This document shows, piece after piece, positions 55,629-64,000 of a stretch of 64,000 nucleotides of DNA; positions within the stretch are counted from its first letter, which is position 1, and each line of letters starts with the position of its first letter. The position numbers and the translations under genes were made by a program. The notes beneath the pieces were generated by a model. The model saw nothing but the letters and a program-made list of their open reading frames with translations, did no database searches and had not been told where the DNA came from. Source of the stretch: Flavobacterium seoulense (GTDB taxonomy: Bacteria > Bacteroidota > Bacteroidia > Flavobacteriales > Flavobacteriaceae). The stretch is from the NCBI RefSeq assembly GCF_000695795.1, contig NZ_JNCA01000016.1:1-64000 (forward strand), given 5' to 3'.

Positions 55629-58600
55629 TTACTTCAAATACTGTGAAGGACTACAGCCAAAATGCTTAGAAAAAGTACGTGAAAAATTAGACGGTTCTGA
55701 AAATCCTAATTGATAAGCAATTTGAGAAATACTCAAACTGGAATCTTTAAGAAGTTCTTCGGCTTTGTTCATTTTTACTTTGGTAATAAATTCATGGACC
55801 GTATTTCCTGTTATTCCTTTTAATTTTCGATACAACTGCCTTTGACTAATTCCTAATGCCTGAGCTAATTCTTCAGAAGTAAAATCAGTTTGTTCGATAT
55901 TAAGAATAATTTTTTCAATTACTTTTTCAAGGAATACATTATCCTGATCTGGGACTTCTTTTTGTAGTTGATCAATTTTTTTAATTGTTCCTAACTTATT
56001 CTGCAAAATGATTCTGTTCTCCAGAACACTTCGAATCTGAGCAATTAAAACATCAACATTAAAAGGTTTCATAACATAAGCTTCGGCACCCAGATTATAG
56101 CCTTCAATTTGGTTTTCGTCAGCGCCTTTTGCTGTTAAGAAAATAAGCGGAATATGATTTGTATTTTCGTTAGACTTAAGCATTTTACAAAACTCCGTTC
56201 CTTCCATTTCCGGCATCATAATGTCTGAAACAATAATATCCGGAACAAATTGTATGGCAGCTTCCAGTCCTTTTTTTCCATCATATTCCTGAATCAAAGT
56301 ATATTCTTTACTCAATTCTTTATTCAGATAGGTTTGAACATCTAAATTATCTTCTACAATTAACAATGTAGGTTTAGTAGTTTCAAAAAGAGCTATTTTC
56401 TCTGCTAAATCATTCTCTTTTTCTTCATTTTGAATAATTGGCTGAATTTTTATTGGAGCTGTTTCTTCTATTTTAGTTTCTTCGAAAGGCAGATTAATTA
56501 GCACTTTTGTTCCTTTGTTCGGCACACTTTCTATTGCAATTGTTCCTTTTAAAAGTTCAATTAAATTACGGGTTAATGACAAACCAATTCCTGAAGAATA
56601 ACCATGATACGGACTTGATCCAACATTATTAAATGGTTCGAATATCTTTTCTAATTCGTTTGCACTCATTCCTATCCCGTTGTCTTCAACCACAATTTCA
56701 AGAATCGATTTTTCTATGTTATGTTTTGCAGCAAGCTTAACCAAACCTCCATTTGAAGTATATTGAAAAGCATTCGAAACAATATTTACAATAACCTGCT
56801 GTAGTTTTTCAAAGTCCAGAGAACAATACAAAGGTGTTTTTTCTACATCGAGCTGAAGTTCTATATTTCGCTTTTCGGCAATGAACTGAAACGAAGTATA
56901 ACATTCTTCCATAAAAAGATTGAAATTCTGAGAGCTGGGATTCAGCTGCAATTTACCCATTTCTGATTTTCGAAAATCTAAAATTTGATGAATCAGTTTC
57001 GTCAGATAATTGATATTTCTATTAATTATCGAAAAATAGGCTTCCTTATCTTCTGATGCCACTTTATTGTCCTGAATCCTTTTTAATGGATCGACAATTA
57101 AAGTCAATGGTGTTTTTAAGTCATGCGAAATATTAGTAAAAAACTCAATTTTCTCTTTATTTAAAGCTTCTTGTCTTTCGTTATTTAGTCGTTCCAGTTT
57201 GATTTCATTTCTCAAACGGTCTCGGTACAACATAGCCTTAAAAAACCAATAAGCAATGGCTAATAAAAAACTCAGGAATAAAATTTTAGCCAGCCAGGTT
57301 CCATACCAGGGTGCGTTGACTTCAATATTCAATAGTTTTATTGGGGATTTTGTATCATTTTGTGAAACAATTCGAACCTTAAAAACGTAATTTCCCGGAG
57401 GCAGTTTATTATAGGTTATTTTACTATTTGTGGTTTTAATCCATTTATCTTCATAGCCTTCCAACGCATATTCGTAGACAGTTTTGTTGGTGTTTTTGTA
57501 ATTAAGTGAAGCTAATTCTATCGAAAAACTTCTGTTTTCATAATCTAATTCTAAGGATTGAGTTTGCGATAAATCTTTGGTCAAAATTACGCTACCATTA
57601 ATCGTATCCATCGGATTGATTTTTTCATTCGATAGATACAACGTTTTAAAAATCAATTTATCATTGACCGAATTAGCTCTAATTTCGTTAGGATGAAAAG
57701 ACAAATAGCCATTTTTATCTCCAAAATAGATTAACTGATTGGCTTTATCATTATAAAAAGCTCTTTCTGAAAATGTCCAGGAACCAAACTGATCTTCTCT
57801 TCTGTAATTCGAAATTTTATTGGTCCCAATGTCAATCATCGAAATTCCCTGTTTGTGCGCTACCCAAAGATTTCCTTTGGCATCATCAGTAATGGCAGCG
57901 ATATAAATATTAGGACTATCTGATTGTAATTGAATTTTTTCAATAGTTACAGGATTTGTCTTTGTATCAATTTTATTCAAGCCTTCGGTAGAACCTATCC
58001 AGATTGCTCCCTGCTTATCTTTGTGTAAAGCATAAATAATATTTCCTGAAATCTTATTTTTAAGATGTTTATCAAAAGTATTCAGTAAGAGTTTTTCATA
58101 TATCTTACCCTGATTATTTATTTTTAATCTAATAGCGCCATTTCCTTCTGTACCTAACCACAATTCATTCTTGTTAGCAGCTAAAACATCCATGACACTT
58201 CCGTTATTGACTGTTGCGGTTAACTCATAAAAATCAATTTTATTATTTGCCAAATTCACGCAGGCAATTCCATTGTACAAACCCACCCATAAACGATTAT
58301 TACCCGAAGGTTCTAAGGCATACACGGACCAAATTGTTAAATTAGGAGTTAAAGCGCGATTGATTAAAGTCCTGCACTGATTTGTTTTTGGATCATAATA
58401 TTCCAATCCATTTACGCCGCCTATCCATATTTTACCGCTACTGTCCTTAAAAAAACTGCGTACAAATTTGATTTTACTATTCGAATGATAAAAAGGATGA
58501 TTATAATCTAATCCGCTTTTATTGTAAATTAAAATTCCTTCATCAGTGCCTAACCAGATTTTATCATCTACTTTTAAAATGGCTTTAACAGTCGCTAGTT

Positions 58601-59297
58601 TCGTGTTTTCGCTCGCTTTTCTATAGCTGTAATGTAATTCAAAAGGGTTTCTGCTTGGATTTGCTTTGTAAATATCACCGCCTCTGGTTCCTAGCCAAAT
58701 GATATTTTCATCATCAATAAAAAAACTCGTAATATAATCATCCAGCAATTGTCCCGGCTGATTAATATTAGCCATATAATGATATTCCAGACCGGATTTT
58801 ACATCGAGGGAAGTAAATAAATGTGAGGATAAATAATACCTTTTTCCGTTTACAATTTGGTTTTTATTCAACTCACTGGAATTGCTCGCCAGCTTCTCTA
58901 TGATGATTTTAGGAACTTTAGTATCAGCAACAATTTTAAAAGAATTCAGCTGATAATTAAACCGAACGTATTTTCTATCGAAGGTTAAAAACCAAAGTCC
59001 TAATTTTTTATCAGAAACAAGATTGCGGATTCGGTTATTAGGTAATGAAGTTTTGTCTTTTGGATTGTGATAAAAAAAGTCGAATGTTTTTCCATCGTAA
59101 CGATAAGCTCCGTTCCAGCTTCCAAACCAAATGTAACCGATGGAATCCTTAGTAATTCCATGAATTTGAGTCACAGGATTGGCATCCCGGCCAGATATTT
59201 TTTCGAAAAATAGATTTTGGGCTTTCAATCCTGACAAAGACAAGAGAGAAAATACAAAGAAAGAAACTATGCAAAACCAAATTTGTTGCTTTTTCAT
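55629..59297 (-). CDS. Hybrid two-component system sensor-regulator (HTCS)
   Basis: The 1222-residue one-protein signalling system has a signal peptide (1-26). Two seven-bladed propellers made of Reg_prop repeats follow (IWFGSWNGAYRYDG, IWLGTRGGDIYKA, IWIGSTEGLNKID), and then a Y_Y_Y domain (about 620-700), one membrane helix (about 705-730) and HisKA with ISHDLKTPL. The chain ends in HATPase (EDNGIGMS, GSGIGLSLTRN), a receiver with phospho-Asp in VSDIMMPE, and a C-terminal AraC DNA-binding domain. It senses a periplasmic oligosaccharide and activates the local glycan genes. Its place after the second GH2 gene makes that gene and the operon likely targets. Confidence 0.96.
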   Translation of the reverse strand: MKKQQIWFCIVSFFVFSLLSLSGLKAQNLFFEKISGRDANPVTQIHGITKDSIGYIWFGSWNGAYRYDGKTFDFFYHNPKDKTSLPNNRIRNLVSDKKLGLWFLTFDRKYVRFNYQLNSFKIVADTKVPKIIIEKLASNSSELNKNQIVNGKRYYLSSHLFTSLDVKSGLEYHYMANINQPGQLLDDYITSFFIDDENIIWLGTRGGDIYKANPSRNPFELHYSYRKASENTKLATVKAILKVDDKIWLGTDEGILIYNKSGLDYNHPFYHSNSKIKFVRSFFKDSSGKIWIGGVNGLEYYDPKTNQCRTLINRALTPNLTIWSVYALEPSGNNRLWVGLYNGIACVNLANNKIDFYELTATVNNGSVMDVLAANKNELWLGTEGNGAIRLKINNQGKIYEKLLLNTFDKHLKNKISGNIIYALHKDKQGAIWIGSTEGLNKIDTKTNPVTIEKIQLQSDSPNIYIAAITDDAKGNLWVAHKQGISMIDIGTNKISNYRREDQFGSWTFSERAFYNDKANQLIYFGDKNGYLSFHPNEIRANSVNDKLIFKTLYLSNEKINPMDTINGSVILTKDLSQTQSLELDYENRSFSIELASLNYKNTNKTVYEYALEGYEDKWIKTTNSKITYNKLPPGNYVFKVRIVSQNDTKSPIKLLNIEVNAPWYGTWLAKILFLSFLLAIAYWFFKAMLYRDRLRNEIKLERLNNERQEALNKEKIEFFTNISHDLKTPLTLIVDPLKRIQDNKVASEDKEAYFSIINRNINYLTKLIHQILDFRKSEMGKLQLNPSSQNFNLFMEECYTSFQFIAEKRNIELQLDVEKTPLYCSLDFEKLQQVIVNIVSNAFQYTSNGGLVKLAAKHNIEKSILEIVVEDNGIGMSANELEKIFEPFNNVGSSPYHGYSSGIGLSLTRNLIELLKGTIAIESVPNKGTKVLINLPFEETKIEETAPIKIQPIIQNEEKENDLAEKIALFETTKPTLLIVEDNLDVQTYLNKELSKEYTLIQEYDGKKGLEAAIQFVPDIIVSDIMMPEMEGTEFCKMLKSNENTNHIPLIFLTAKGADENQIEGYNLGAEAYVMKPFNVDVLIAQIRSVLENRIILQNKLGTIKKIDQLQKEVPDQDNVFLEKVIEKIILNIEQTDFTSEELAQALGISQRQLYRKLKGITGNTVHEFITKVKMNKAEELLKDSSLSISQIAYQLGFSEPSNFSRTFSKHFGCSPSQYLK

Positions 59298-59375
59298 ACC
59301 ATTTCGATAAATAAGTTTCTTTTCATGACCAATGATTAAAGTTCAAAAATAGAAAAACATCCATTAAAAAATAGA

Positions 59376-59409
59376 AAAACCTGATAACATTATGTCATCA
59401 GGTTTTTTT
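59376..59409 (-). terminator. Terminator of tyrS
   Basis: AAAACCTGATAACAT and ATGTCATCAGGTTTT pair with a short loop and one internal mismatch; the minus strand then has a T-run. It lies 33 nt after the tyrS stop. Confidence 0.82.
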
Positions 59410-59441
59410 CACTTATATGTTTTATGCTAAAAATTTCTTTT

Positions 59442-60734
59442 TTAAAGGACTCTTACCACAAAATAATTTTTCTTTCCACTTTGCAACAAAACAAACTGAT
59501 TGTTGATTAAATCTTTATTCGAAAGCGAGAAATCTTCTTTTACTTTTTCTCTGTTTACCGAAATAGAATTTGCAGTCAAAGCTCTTCTTGCTTCTCCGTT
59601 TGATTTAAAAAAGCCTGTTTTTTCGTTTAAAACATCCACAATATTAATTCCAGCTTCGATTTCAGTTCTTGCAATTTCAGCTTGCGGAACTCCGTCAAAA
59701 ACTTCTAAGAAAGTCGCTTCGTCTAATTGTTTCAAATCATCAGCAGTAGCATTTCCAAAAAGAATATTCGAAGCCTTAATTGCATTATCTAAATCAGCAG
59801 CCGAATGTACCATTACAGTAATTTCTTCTGCCAAACGTTTTTGCAACAAACGCAAATGCGGTGCTTCTTTATGTTTTTCAGTCAAATCTTCAATCTCTTC
59901 TTTCGATAAGAAAGTAAAAATCTTGATGTATTTTTCAGCATCAATATCAGAAGTGTTTAACCAATATTGGTAAAATTTATAAGGAGAAGTTCTAGCTGCA
60001 TCCAACCAGATATTTCCACCTTCAGATTTTCCAAATTTAGTTCCATCAGCTTTTGTAATCAATGGACAAGTCAAAGCATAAGCTTTTCCGCTGGCAATTC
60101 TGCGCACTAATTCAGTTCCCGTTGTGATATTTCCCCACTGGTCGCTTCCTCCCATTTGTAACGTACAGCTTTTCTCTCTGTACAAATGCAGGAAATCATA
60201 ACCTTGAACTAATTGGTACGTAAACTCAGTAAACGACATTCCTTCAGCAGATTCAGAAGACAAACGTTTCTTTACCGAATCCTTTGCCATCATGTAATTT
60301 ACGGTAATGTGTTTCCCTACATCACGAATGAATTCCAGAAAAGAGAAATTCTTCATCCAGTCGTAGTTATTTACTAACTCGGCAGCATTGGGTGCATCCG
60401 AAGTAAAATCTAAGAAACGAGCCAGTTGTCCTTTTATCGCTTCCTGATTGTGAAGCAAAGTAGTTTCGTCTAATAAGTTTCTTTCGTTAGACTTTCCTGA
60501 CGGATCACCAATCATTCCTGTTGCTCCGCCTACCAGAGCTAATGGTTTGTGTCCCGCTAATTGAAAATGTTTTAACAACATTACTCCAACCAGGTGACCT
60601 ATATGTAATGAATCGGCAGTTGGGTCAATTCCCACATACGCCGCACGCATTTGTTCCATCAAATGTTCTTCTGTGCCTGGCATAACATCGTGGAGCATTC
60701 CTCTCCAAGTTACTTCTTCAATAAAATTTTTCAT
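59442..60734 (-). CDS. tyrS: Tyrosine-tRNA ligase
   Basis: The 430-residue class I synthetase charges tRNA-Tyr. It has the HIGH motif in [32 protein letters not shown] (tyrosine site) and KFGKS in the KMSKS loop ([14 protein letters not shown]). A C-terminal S4 RNA-binding domain follows ([16 protein letters not shown]). ATG 60734 ([10 protein letters not shown]) is used rather than the four-codon longer frame. It has a well-formed promoter in the divergent region. Confidence 0.97.
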   Translation of the reverse strand: MKNFIEEVTWRGMLHDVMPGTEEHLMEQMRAAYVGIDPTADSLHIGHLVGVMLLKHFQLAGHKPLALVGGATGMIGDPSGKSNERNLLDETTLLHNQEAIKGQLARFLDFTSDAPNAAELVNNYDWMKNFSFLEFIRDVGKHITVNYMMAKDSVKKRLSSESAEGMSFTEFTYQLVQGYDFLHLYREKSCTLQMGGSDQWGNITTGTELVRRIASGKAYALTCPLITKADGTKFGKSEGGNIWLDAARTSPYKFYQYWLNTSDIDAEKYIKIFTFLSKEEIEDLTEKHKEAPHLRLLQKRLAEEITVMVHSAADLDNAIKASNILFGNATADDLKQLDEATFLEVFDGVPQAEIARTEIEAGINIVDVLNEKTGFFKSNGEARRALTANSISVNREKVKEDFSLSNKDLINNQFVLLQSGKKNYFVVRVL

Positions 60735-60754
60735 CTTTTTAATCAATTTTGACG

Positions 60755-60784
60755 CAAATATAATGATTCAATGGCTAAATTCAA
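60755..60784 (-). promoter_or_regulatory. Promoter of tyrS
   Basis: The minus strand reads TTG, 19 nt, TATATTTG (60782-60784 and 60755-60762), 20 nt before the ATG. Confidence 0.7.
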
Positions 60785-60800
60785 TTTCAAAAATCAATGG

Positions 60801-60967
60801 CAATGGCAAAAGTAAACTACAATAGCAATATCAACTAGAAGAACAATTTCATTTTTTTAATGAGAATATTTAAATTCTAGCTTCTAAAATCTGACTTAAC
60901 ACCCTTTTATTGGAATTTGGAATTTATAAAATTGGGATTTACTTTTTTGCCATTGATATTGCTATTG
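60801..60967 (+). repeat. Large inverted repeat, CAATGGCAA/TTGCTATTG family
   Basis: CAATGGCAAAAGTAAA (60801-60816) and CAATAGCAATATCAA (60820-60834) have inverted counterparts at 60938-60955 (with a TT insertion) and 60953-60967 (15 of 15 bases). Related CAAT/ATTG runs extend to 60769 and to 61015. No ORF is present. It fills the tyrS-epimerase divergent region. Confidence 0.68.
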
Positions 60968-60989
60968 AATTTTGTTATTGTTATTGTCA

Positions 60990-61019
60990 TTGAAATTCAT
61001 ATTGATATTGCTACATTTG
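60990..61019 (+). promoter_or_regulatory. Promoter of the epimerase-like gene
   Basis: TTG, 19 nt, TACATTTG (60990-60992 and 61012-61019) ends 7 nt before the ATG, so the mRNA should be leaderless or almost so. Confidence 0.65.
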
Positions 61020-61026
61020 CAATACT

Positions 61027-62019
61027 ATGATTTTAGTTACCGGAGGAACAGGTTTAGTAGGCGCACATTTATTACTTCATTTAATTGAAAATGGAGAAAA
61101 AGTACGTGCTATTTATCGAAAGAAAAACCACATTCAAAAAACAAAATCCTTATTTCAGCTTTATAACAAAAGTGCTTTGTTTGATGCTGTCGAATGGGTG
61201 CATGCTGATATTCTTGATATTCCTTCATTAGAACATGCATTTGTCAATATTAGCAAAGTTTATCATTGTGCTGCGATAATTTCATTTGATCCAAAAGACG
61301 AAAAACTACTTCGAAAAACAAATATCGAAGGCACGGCAAATATTGTCAATTTCTGTCTGGCTAAAAAAATAGAAAAGTTATGTTATGTAAGTTCGATTGC
61401 AGCGCTTGGCGACTTAGCTGCTCACGAAACCATTATCACCGAAGAAACCGAATGGAATCCGGAAAAATACCATAACGACTATGCTATTTCTAAATATGGT
61501 GCCGAAATGGAAATTTGGCGTGGACAGCAAGAAGGTTTAAACGTGATTATTGTTAATCCCGGTGTAATCATAGGTCCCGGATTTCAGGAACAAGGCAGCG
61601 GACAGTTGATACAAAAAATCGCCGATGGTTTATTATTTTACACCTCAGGAAGTACCGGTTTTGTAAGTGTAGAAGATGTGGTTAGAATAATGTATCAATT
61701 AATGCAAAGCACCATAACTAACGAAAAATTCATTCTTATTGCCGAAAATATTGTTTTTAAAGATATTTTCAACACCATTGCCGATACTTTAAAAGTAAAA
61801 AGACCCAGCATAGAAGCCAAGCCTTTTATATTAGGAATCACCTGGAGATTGCACTGGATTTTTAGTTTATTTACTCAAAAAACAAATAATTTATCCAGAG
61901 ATACAGCTCGTTCTTTTTTAAGCAAAGACCACTATTCGAATAACAAAATCAAAACCACATTAAACACTTCTTTCACAGATGTACATCAATACATCAAAGA
62001 AAAATTTGCCGTTAATTAA
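61027..62019 (+). CDS. NAD-dependent epimerase/dehydratase family protein
   Basis: The 330-residue extended-SDR enzyme has the cofactor loop TGGTGLVGAHL at its very start, YVSSIAAL, and the catalytic YAISK (Tyr about residue 155). It lacks signal peptide or membrane helices. Such proteins act on nucleotide sugars or as 3-beta-hydroxysteroid-type or dihydroflavonol-type reductases; the substrate is unknown. Its stop overlaps the converging DUF4296 gene by 8 bp. Confidence 0.87.
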   Translation: MILVTGGTGLVGAHLLLHLIENGEKVRAIYRKKNHIQKTKSLFQLYNKSALFDAVEWVHADILDIPSLEHAFVNISKVYHCAAIISFDPKDEKLLRKTNIEGTANIVNFCLAKKIEKLCYVSSIAALGDLAAHETIITEETEWNPEKYHNDYAISKYGAEMEIWRGQQEGLNVIIVNPGVIIGPGFQEQGSGQLIQKIADGLLFYTSGSTGFVSVEDVVRIMYQLMQSTITNEKFILIAENIVFKDIFNTIADTLKVKRPSIEAKPFILGITWRLHWIFSLFTQKTNNLSRDTARSFLSKDHYSNNKIKTTLNTSFTDVHQYIKEKFAVN

Positions 62020-62569
62020 TTTGAACTCCGTTTTTAATCACTTTTGATTTTATTGTAGTCGGAACTTCTTTTTTATTCTTTGGTTTTTTCTTCAGTAAAA
62101 GCAAACTATCCTTTTTCTTTATTTTTTGTAAAGAATCTTTCTTCTTGACTAAAGCCGCTTTCTTAGCCAGCTTGATAGAATCTTGTTCTTTTTTTACTTT
62201 AACCAAAGAATCTCTTTTAAATTCTTTTTTGATTACAGAATCTAAAACTGTTTTTTTGGCCTCAATGCGCTTTATTACATTATCATACATAGCTTTATAG
62301 CCATCAAAATCGGAAGCATAATAAATATTGCTTTGTGCAAATTGTGTACTGTCTACTTTGTACTTTTTATAGATAAACTCTTTCGGATTGACTTTGTATT
62401 TTTCAGTAATGCTGGGTTCATTGTATTTTATCGCATCCAGAAGCGACATATCATATATAATATTTTCCATCACTTCTTTATCAATAAGACGATCTGGTTT
62501 TTCGACCCCATCTTTCTTACAGCTAAAAAGCAATATTACAATTACTAAAAATGATACCGTTTTTTTCAT
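62012..62569 (-). CDS. DUF4296 lipoprotein
   Basis: The 185-residue protein begins with a lipoprotein signal (VIVILLFSC, Cys near residue 17). A DUF4296 domain follows (LIDKEVMENIIYDMSLLDAI, FIYKKYKVDSTQFAQSNIYYAS), ending in a Lys/Asp/Ser-rich coiled tail (KKKDSLQKIKKKDSL). The family is specific to Bacteroidota and has no known function. It lies 3 nt after the dihydroorotase stop and is co-transcribed with it. Confidence 0.88.
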   Translation of the reverse strand: MKKTVSFLVIVILLFSCKKDGVEKPDRLIDKEVMENIIYDMSLLDAIKYNEPSITEKYKVNPKEFIYKKYKVDSTQFAQSNIYYASDFDGYKAMYDNVIKRIEAKKTVLDSVIKKEFKRDSLVKVKKEQDSIKLAKKAALVKKKDSLQKIKKKDSLLLLKKKPKNKKEVPTTIKSKVIKNGVQIN

Positions 62570-62572
62570 TCT

Positions 62573-63913
62573 CTATCGATCAAATAAAAGTCTTTTTCCA
62601 GCACGAACATTCTTCACTTTGAAAGCATTATATACTAATTGTCCGTTTACAAAAGTATGTGTAATTCTTGATTTAAACGTGTATCCTTCAAATGGAGACC
62701 AGCCACATTTAGCAAAAATATTTTCTTTTTTAACACCCCAAGGCAAACCTGCATTTACGATTACCAAATCGGCATAATAACCTTCTTTGATAAAACCACG
62801 CTTTTCGATCTTGAAAATTTTAGCCGGATTATGGCACATTTTTTCAACAATTTTCTCTACGGTAATTTTCCCCTGATGATGCGCTTCAAACATAGCCACA
62901 ACAGCGTGCTGTACTAATGGTCCTCCTGAAGGCGCTTTTAAATACGATTGTTTTTTCTCTTCTAATGTATGAGGCGCATGATCGGTAGCAATAACATCAA
63001 TTCTGTCATCATTCAATGCTTTCCACAATGCGTCTCTGTCGGCAGCTGTTTTTACCGCTGGATTCCATTTGATAAAATTGCCTTTGGTTGCATAATCATC
63101 ATTGGTAAACCATAAATGATGCACACAAACCTCAGCCGTGATTTTCTTTTCTTCCAATGGAATTTTATTGGTAAACAAATCCATTTCTTTAGCTGTCGAA
63201 AGATGAAAAATATGTAAACGGGCTCCGGTTTTCTTAGCCAAAGCAATCGCTTTTGAAGAAGATAAATAACAAGCCTCTTCACTTCGTATTAAATGGTGTG
63301 CCGTTACCGGAACATCATCACCGTATTCAGCGATGTATTTTTCAGTATTAGCTTTAATAGTAGCTTCATCTTCACAATGAACTGCAATTAAAAGTGGCGT
63401 ACTTGAGAAAATTTTCTCTAAAGTTTCTTCTCGGTCAACCAGCATGTTTCCAGTCGATGAACCTAAGAAAATCTTGATTCCGGCAACATTTTTTGGATTA
63501 GTTTTTAAAACTTCTTCTAAGTTGTCATTCGTCGCACCCATCATAAACGAATAATTCGCATACGATTTCTCGGCTGCCAACTGGTATTTCTCTTCCAGAA
63601 TTTCCTGAGTTACCGCATTAGGAACTGTATTTGGTTGTTCGATAAACGAAGTAATTCCTCCCGCAACCGCAGCTCTGGATTCTGATTCGATATCGCCTTT
63701 ATGCGTTAAGCCCGGTTCTCTAAAATGCACCTGATCGTCGATAGCTCCCGGAATCAAATAATTCCCTTCGGCATCAATAATTTTACAATCGGATGATTTT
63801 GCACTAATGCTTTCTGAAATCTCAACGATTAAGTCATTCTCAATTAAAACATCGCCTTCAAAAATTACCCCTTCATTTACTATTTTGGCATTCTTAATTA
63901 AAACCCTATTCAT
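62573..63913 (-). CDS. pyrC: Dihydroorotase
   Basis: The 446-residue amidohydrolase forms dihydroorotate in pyrimidine synthesis. Metal-site and family blocks are DDQVHFREPGLTHKGD, AVHCEDEATI, IFHLSTAKEM and ATDHAPHTLEEK. The first metal-binding His of the usual HxH pair is Gln here (Q-V-H), while the other ligands are in place. The protein fits class I/allantoinase-like dihydroorotases of Bacteroidota. It lies in an operon with DUF4296 and an upstream gene whose end is at the window edge (10 nt gap). Confidence 0.92.
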   Translation of the reverse strand: MNRVLIKNAKIVNEGVIFEGDVLIENDLIVEISESISAKSSDCKIIDAEGNYLIPGAIDDQVHFREPGLTHKGDIESESRAAVAGGITSFIEQPNTVPNAVTQEILEEKYQLAAEKSYANYSFMMGATNDNLEEVLKTNPKNVAGIKIFLGSSTGNMLVDREETLEKIFSSTPLLIAVHCEDEATIKANTEKYIAEYGDDVPVTAHHLIRSEEACYLSSSKAIALAKKTGARLHIFHLSTAKEMDLFTNKIPLEEKKITAEVCVHHLWFTNDDYATKGNFIKWNPAVKTAADRDALWKALNDDRIDVIATDHAPHTLEEKKQSYLKAPSGGPLVQHAVVAMFEAHHQGKITVEKIVEKMCHNPAKIFKIEKRGFIKEGYYADLVIVNAGLPWGVKKENIFAKCGWSPFEGYTFKSRITHTFVNGQLVYNAFKVKNVRAGKRLLFDR

Positions 63914-63923
63914 TGTTTGTATA

Positions 63924-64000
63924 TTATAATCTATTAACTAATTTTTTTAATCGAAGTGAAATTACACCAAAAACGGCTTCCACTATTATTGAATTACTCA
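63924..64000 (-). CDS. C-terminal end of an upstream operon gene (partial), perhaps polyprenol-phosphate mannosyltransferase
   Basis: One minus-strand frame is open from the edge to TAA at 63924-63926 and encodes the last 24 residues (SNSIIVEAVFGVISLRLKKL...). The segment VEAVFGVISLRLKKL resembles the end of the polyprenol monophosphomannose synthase that precedes dihydroorotase in Flavobacteria, as I remember the gene order. Only the fragment is visible, so the identity is weak, but a coding end here is plausible from the 10-nt gap. Confidence 0.4.
   Translation of the reverse strand, partial: SNSIIVEAVFGVISLRLKKLVNRL

Overview
This 64 kb window is chromosomal DNA of a member of the Bacteroidota, most probably Flavobacterium or a close relative (family Flavobacteriaceae). 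The evidence is the low GC content, TAnnTTTG -7 promoter boxes (often with TTG 17-23 nt upstream), no obvious Shine-Dalgarno sequences, a type IX secretion (T9SS) sorting domain with SprB-type repeats, a fused MurF-alanine racemase, a one-component hybrid two-component regulator (HTCS), DUF4296 and DUF4861 proteins, and several dispersed palindromic repeats typical of this group.

Layout. Positions 1-4816 hold the 3' part of a giant repetitive T9SS-exported surface protein (three SprB-like repeats, ten MBG repeats, C-terminal sorting domain) and an outer-membrane barrel gene. Positions 4964-10049 hold dnaE (polymerase III alpha with built-in proofreading exonuclease) and trxA, separated by a structured repeat element. 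Positions 10108-10912 are non-coding and carry a dispersed palindrome and two identical tRNA-Asp(GTC) genes with their own promoters and terminators. Positions 10913-20224 are mixed housekeeping and small genes: DUF58, DUF456, two small exported proteins, a GT2/flippase pair, ruvC-hemW, a cyclase-family hydrolase, a GNAT enzyme, a DUF3050 protein and an SGNH lipoprotein. Positions 20306-22087 form an Fe-S group (ferredoxin, NifU-like, Mrp). Next come an alkyltransferase-like protein coupled to a membrane AraC regulator, a LysE exporter, trmB, an ammonium transporter, an L,D-transpeptidase, an HPF/RaiA-like ribosome factor and a prolyl oligopeptidase.

Positions 31531-34360 look like a metal-uptake locus: a TonB-dependent receptor with a His/Asp/Glu-rich loop and a small His/Cys-rich exported protein, with a 22-bp palindrome before the receptor gene. 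Then follow an orphan tail-anchored coiled-coil protein, asd, mscL, murF-alr, a divergent PAP2-like membrane protein and a barrel protein.

Positions 40930-59297 are a polysaccharide-utilisation region without SusC/SusD in view: BNR_4 propeller enzyme, LacZ-type GH2, double-GH43 lipoprotein, DUF4861 protein, SDR and mannonate dehydratase in one direction, a divergent GntR/PBP1-type regulator, a second GH2, and an HTCS sensor. Mannonate dehydratase plus the SDR implies that glucuronate is a released sugar. With galactosidase and arabinosidase/galactanase-type enzymes and a GH145/PL25-like propeller, a glucuronate-bearing arabinogalactan is my best guess for the substrate. The window ends with tyrS, an NAD-dependent epimerase-like gene across a divergent promoter region, and a DUF4296-dihydroorotase operon that continues off the edge.

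Nothing here is a clearly new defence or mobile system. The best leads are the structured repeat element after dnaE, the four palindromic repeat families, the metal-receptor pair with its palindrome, the nearly identical adhesin repeats, and the glucuronate locus with a plausible GntR operator.
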